DNA of 9,215 nt. Source: Actinomycetes bacterium (GTDB lineage Bacteria; Actinomycetota; Actinomycetes; Propionibacteriales; Propionibacteriaceae). A program made the translations under genes and the position numbers. The DNA lies in assembly GCA_023387135.1 (NCBI GenBank), contig JAEWIK010000354.1:1-9215 (forward strand), read 5' to 3'. The notes under the pieces are model-generated. The model was given only the letters and a program-made list of their open reading frames with translations, searched no databases and was not told where the DNA came from. Shown piece after piece: positions 6,864 to 9,215 of this stretch (its first letter is position 1; every line of letters starts with the position of its first letter).

Positions 6864-6951
6864 TGGCGGAGGATACGAGATTCGAACTCGTGAGGGCGTG
6901 AACCCAACCCGCTTTCCAAGCGAGCGCCATAGGCCTCTAGGCGAATCCTCC
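6864..6951 (-). tRNA. tRNA-Ser (anticodon GGA)
   Basis: Read on the minus strand this is a class II tRNA of 88 bases including an encoded CCA (6866-6864). The acceptor stem pairs GGAGGAT (6951-6945) with ATCCTCC (6874-6868), with discriminator G at 6867. The D arm pairs GCC with GGC, the anticodon loop TTGGAAA holds GGA (6917-6915), a long variable arm follows as expected for serine, and the T arm pairs ACGAG with CTCGT around TTCGAAT. It decodes UCC and UCU. A possible -10 box TATCCT lies at 6964-6959, seven bases before the mature 5' end; the matching -35 (TTGGAG, 6989-6984) has a long 19-base spacer and is weak. The 3' end faces the lower-GC HerA/NurA/methyltransferase block, making it a plausible integration site. 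Confidence 0.96.
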
Positions 6952-7027
6952 GCGAGAGAGGATACCGGCAAGGTCGTCCTCAACTCCAACCGGGCGTTTG
7001 GGCTTGTGGTGACGGGCCTGGAGCGGC

Positions 7028-8077
7028 TCAGCGGCCGGGGTGGACTGTCTGGGTCGTGCCGGTGGTGTCGGTGAAGGTGAGGGACTCGATGAGGGCGCCG
7101 GCCTCACCGGGGTCCAGGTGGTCAGGGGTCGCGATGCTGACCAGCACCACTTCGCGACCGTCGAGGGCGCCTCCCTCGAGGCGCGTCGATGACGTGGAGG
7201 GCGTGAACCCCTTCCTGGCGGTCACCTTCTCGAGACCGGCGCCCGGCGGCAGCAGGAAGACAGACCAGGTCGTCGACCCTCCCTGAGCCGAGCTCGTGAC
7301 GGAGAGGATCGCACGGTAGTCGTCCCCCATCGACGACAGCGGCATGGCGGACCCCTGGCCGTCGTGGTCGAAGCCGACGACGTCGAGGGCGGGGTCGGCG
7401 TACACGTCGATCCCCGGTGCGAGCGAGGCTGCCGAGACGTCATTGCCCAGGCTGTCGCGGGTTCGTCCGTCCGTCGACCGCCAGATCAAGCCTTGGATCG
7501 AGGCCGGCGGCTCGTCGGCGACCATCAGCACCGCCGTCAGGTCCATGCCCTCCAGGTGCCGCTCGACGGAGCCCCAGCCGCCTCCGCTCGACACGAAGGT
7601 CACCCACTCGGCGGACGGCAGCACCGCGACGGTGACGAAGTCATTGACCTGGAACGGCTCCCAGGGCTGATCAGCCGGGCGCGTGAAGGACTCCATCTCC
7701 CTCTCGCCCGCCACCGTCGTGACGCTCACCGACACGTTCAGCAACTCGCCGCTCGCTCCACCAACCCTCTCGACGTCCATGACGGCACGGGAGACGCCGG
7801 ACGCGCTGCTCCCGTTCTGGATCGGCTCGTTGAAGAGCGCGGTGGCGTGCGTGACTGTCTGGACGGGCTCGGGCACCGCCGGTCTGCCGGGTGCCCTGAC
7901 GAACGGGACGGCGACCAGCGCGGCCGCGGCCACCACCGCGAGCGTCACCATGACGCCACCCGTCCGCCGGGCCTTCGCACGCCGACCCGCCGCCAGCACC
8001 GCGCCCGCGTCGATCTCGACGTCCAGCGGCACCGAGCTGAACTCCTCGCGGAGACGACTCTCAAGATCCACACTCAT
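7028..8077 (-). CDS. One-TM extracytoplasmic protein encoded with an ECF sigma factor, probable anti-sigma or sensor
   Basis: The 349-residue protein has a 40-residue N-terminal cytoplasmic part ending in basic residues (GRRAKARR, 31-38), one membrane helix at about 41-60 and a large outside domain with no family that I recognise. The charge pattern places the N-terminus inside the cell. Its ATG overlaps the sigma gene's stop by four bases (ATGA), with GGAG seven bases upstream, so the two are made together. Sigma factors of this family are commonly followed by a one-TM protein of this layout, presumed to hold or sense for the sigma factor. No HxxxCxxC zinc anti-sigma motif is present in the short cytoplasmic tail, so the anti-sigma role is inference from gene order and topology. 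High G+C and codon use match the flanks. Confidence 0.7.
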   Translation of the reverse strand: MSVDLESRLREEFSSVPLDVEIDAGAVLAAGRRAKARRTGGVMVTLAVVAAAALVAVPFVRAPGRPAVPEPVQTVTHATALFNEPIQNGSSASGVSRAVMDVERVGGASGELLNVSVSVTTVAGEREMESFTRPADQPWEPFQVNDFVTVAVLPSAEWVTFVSSGGGWGSVERHLEGMDLTAVLMVADEPPASIQGLIWRSTDGRTRDSLGNDVSAASLAPGIDVYADPALDVVGFDHDGQGSAMPLSSMGDDYRAILSVTSSAQGGSTTWSVFLLPPGAGLEKVTARKGFTPSTSSTRLEGGALDGREVVLVSIATPDHLDPGEAGALIESLTFTDTTGTTQTVHPGR

Positions 8078-8571
8078 CGCAGGTCTCCTTCGGTGACGTA
8101 GTGGGCCCGCAGGGCGGCGAGCCCCCGGGAAGCCGCCGACTTCACGGCGCCGAGCGAGATGCCCAACTGGCGGGCCACCTCACGTTCGGGAAGGTCGTCC
8201 ACGTAGCGCAGGACGACGACTGCCCGCTGTTGCCGCGGCAGCGAGGCGAGCATCCGCGCGATGCGGTCACGCTCGTCCACCTCGTCCTCCCGCGGCTCGA
8301 CGGGACGCTCCGGGACGTCGGCGACGATCTCGGAGCGACGGCGCCGCCACCGGTCGACGTTGAGGTTGACCAGCACGCGCCGGGCGTACGCCAGCGCGCC
8401 CTCGATCCGGACCCTGTTCCAGGCGAGATAGGTCTTCACGAGCGCCTCCTGGACGAGTTCTTTGGCGAGCTCGGAATCGCCTGTCAAGAACCACGCCGTA
8501 CGCCCCAGCGAGGGTGACGATGACCTGACGAACGCGGTGAACTCCGCGTCCCGCTGGTTGCTGCCCGCCAT
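8074..8571 (-). CDS. SigE-family ECF RNA polymerase sigma factor
   Basis: This 165-residue protein has the two domains of an extracytoplasmic-function sigma factor. Region 2 lies at about 8-78, with the core-binding stretch LAKELVQEALVKTYLAWNRV and the -10-reading helix near ARRVLVNLNVDRWRRRR. Region 4 lies at about 103-160, with LPRQQRAVVVLRYVDDLPEREVA and a helix-turn-helix around LGISLGAVKSAASRGLAALR. It directs RNA polymerase to a small regulon, often including its own gene. Start choice: ATG at 8571-8569 with GAGG five bases upstream. A likely ECF-type promoter lies just upstream, consistent with autoregulation, and the next gene encodes its probable membrane partner. The stimulus cannot be told. 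Confidence 0.93.
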   Translation of the reverse strand: MAGSNQRDAEFTAFVRSSSPSLGRTAWFLTGDSELAKELVQEALVKTYLAWNRVRIEGALAYARRVLVNLNVDRWRRRRSEIVADVPERPVEPREDEVDERDRIARMLASLPRQQRAVVVLRYVDDLPEREVARQLGISLGAVKSAASRGLAALRAHYVTEGDLR

Positions 8572-8599
8572 GACGTCCTCTCGTCGCTTCCCACCCTCT

Positions 8600-8627
8600 C
8601 CTACGCCACCGACTGCCGAAAGGTTGC
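8600..8627 (-). promoter_or_regulatory. ECF-type promoter, probable autoregulation of the sigma factor operon
   Basis: On the minus strand GCAACC (8627-8622) is followed after 16 bases by CGTAGG (8605-8600). An AAC-containing -35 and a CGT-type -10 at 16-17 base spacing is the general form of ECF sigma promoters. Transcription would start near 8592, about 20 bases before the sigma gene. No sigma-70 consensus is visible here. Confidence 0.5.
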
Positions 8628-8650
8628 CTGCCGGTTTCCTCGGTCGGGGA

Positions 8651-8656
8651 TAGAGT
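8651..8656 (+). promoter_or_regulatory. Candidate -10 box for a leaderless oxidoreductase transcript
   Basis: TAGAGT is exactly seven bases before the ATG at 8664, the spacing typical of actinobacterial leaderless genes. No Shine-Dalgarno is visible between box and start. A TTGCCT upstream (8625-8630) is 20 bases away, too far for a standard -35, and it overlaps the divergent ECF promoter's -35 box. Confidence 0.45.
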
Positions 8657-8663
8657 CCGCGAC

Positions 8664-9215
8664 ATGACGACGCCGATTCGCTGGGGACTGCTCGGGACGG
8701 GGAACATCACCAGGAAGCTGCTCGCCGGAGCAGCACTCGCCCCCGACGTGGAGGTCGTCGCCGTCGGCAGCCGGACGGACGAACGCGCGCGCGAGTTCGC
8801 GGCCGCCAACGGCATCGCCAGGGCGCACGGGTCCTACGAAGAACTCCTGGCGGACCCGGAGGTCGACGCCGTCTACCTCAGCCTCCCGAACGCGCTTCAC
8901 CACGAGTGGACGATGGCAGCCCTCGCCGCGGGCAAGCACGTCCTCTGCGAGAAGCCCTACAGCCGCCACCCCGACGAGGTCACAGCCGCCTTCGACGCCG
9001 CCGACGCCGCCGGGCTCGTCCTCGAAGAGGCGTTCATGTGGCGGCACACCCCGCAGGTGCGCAAGCTGCTGGAGCTGCTGCCGGCCATCGGTCCGATCCG
9101 CGTGGTCAGGGCGACCTTCGGCTTCTCGATCGACGCCGACTACGACGTCAGGATCGACCCGTCCCTCGACGGCGGATCGTTGATGGACGTCGGCTGCTAC
9201 TGCGTCAGCGCCTCG
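8664..9215 (+). CDS. Gfo/Idh/MocA-family NAD(P)-dependent oxidoreductase, 3' end cut by window edge
   Basis: The first 184 residues are visible and the frame is open to the window edge. The N-terminal Rossmann fold begins IRWGLLGTGNIT (5-16), the dinucleotide-binding loop. YLSLPNALHH follows at about 72-81, then the family's EKP motif (CEKPY), whose lysine is catalytic, and the start of the C-terminal sheet domain with GGSLMDVGCYCV near the edge. Family members oxidise or reduce sugars, inositols and related cyclic alcohols using NAD or NADP; a D-xylose/glucose dehydrogenase or trans-dihydrodiol dehydrogenase-like enzyme is possible, but the substrate cannot be fixed from this part. The gene is divergent from the sigma factor operon and shares a 92-base promoter region with it. 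It is probably transcribed leaderless. Confidence 0.9.
   Translation, partial: MTTPIRWGLLGTGNITRKLLAGAALAPDVEVVAVGSRTDERAREFAAANGIARAHGSYEELLADPEVDAVYLSLPNALHHEWTMAALAAGKHVLCEKPYSRHPDEVTAAFDAADAAGLVLEEAFMWRHTPQVRKLLELLPAIGPIRVVRATFGFSIDADYDVRIDPSLDGGSLMDVGCYCVSAS

Noticed and set aside
5907..6893. A 328-codon plus-strand open frame across the methyltransferase gene and the tRNA
   Set aside because: It lies antisense to a gene with clear D12 motifs and shows no family features; it is a high-GC shadow frame.
6662..6901. A small plus-strand frame ending EDTRFELVRA
   Set aside because: This ending is the familiar false translation of the complement of tRNA-Ser; the rest has no support.

Overview
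The window looks like chromosomal DNA of a high-GC actinobacterium. Flanking genes run at about 70% G+C by hand count of single 60-base lines (72% at 661-720, 70% at 1201-1260). The gene types also fit: a HutC-type GntR regulator, a SigE-family ECF sigma factor co-transcribed with a one-TM partner, an ECF-transporter S component, and leaderless-type promoters. I cannot name genus or species from the sequence alone.

Left block (1-2124, minus strand): a tightly coupled operon reading from a strong promoter at 2096-2124. It encodes a GntR/UTRA regulator, a PfkB (ribokinase-like) kinase and the N-terminal part of an ECF-transporter S component that runs off the window. The genes overlap by 1-4 bases or lie 2 bases apart. 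This is a self-regulated uptake-and-phosphorylate cassette for a small molecule that I cannot identify.

Middle block (2269-6572): a lower-GC insert (53-55% in some lines of the first gene). It holds a HerA-type DNA-translocating ATPase, then 2 bases later a NurA nuclease with an inserted four-cysteine zinc ribbon. These converge, with a 3-base gap, on a D12-class (Dam-like) adenine DNA methyltransferase. The block ends beside the 3' end of a tRNA-Ser(GGA) gene (6864-6951, minus strand), a classical integration point, although no integrase or flanking direct repeat is visible. I read the trio as a candidate modification-based defence module: the methyltransferase would mark self, and HerA-NurA would translocate and degrade unmarked DNA. 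HerA-NurA pairing is established knowledge; membership of the methyltransferase is inference.

Right block (7028-9215): a SigE-family ECF sigma factor and its overlapping one-TM extracytoplasmic partner (probable anti-sigma or sensor) run on the minus strand from a probable ECF-type autoregulated promoter. Divergent from them is the first 184 codons of a Gfo/Idh/MocA-family oxidoreductase that runs off the right edge.
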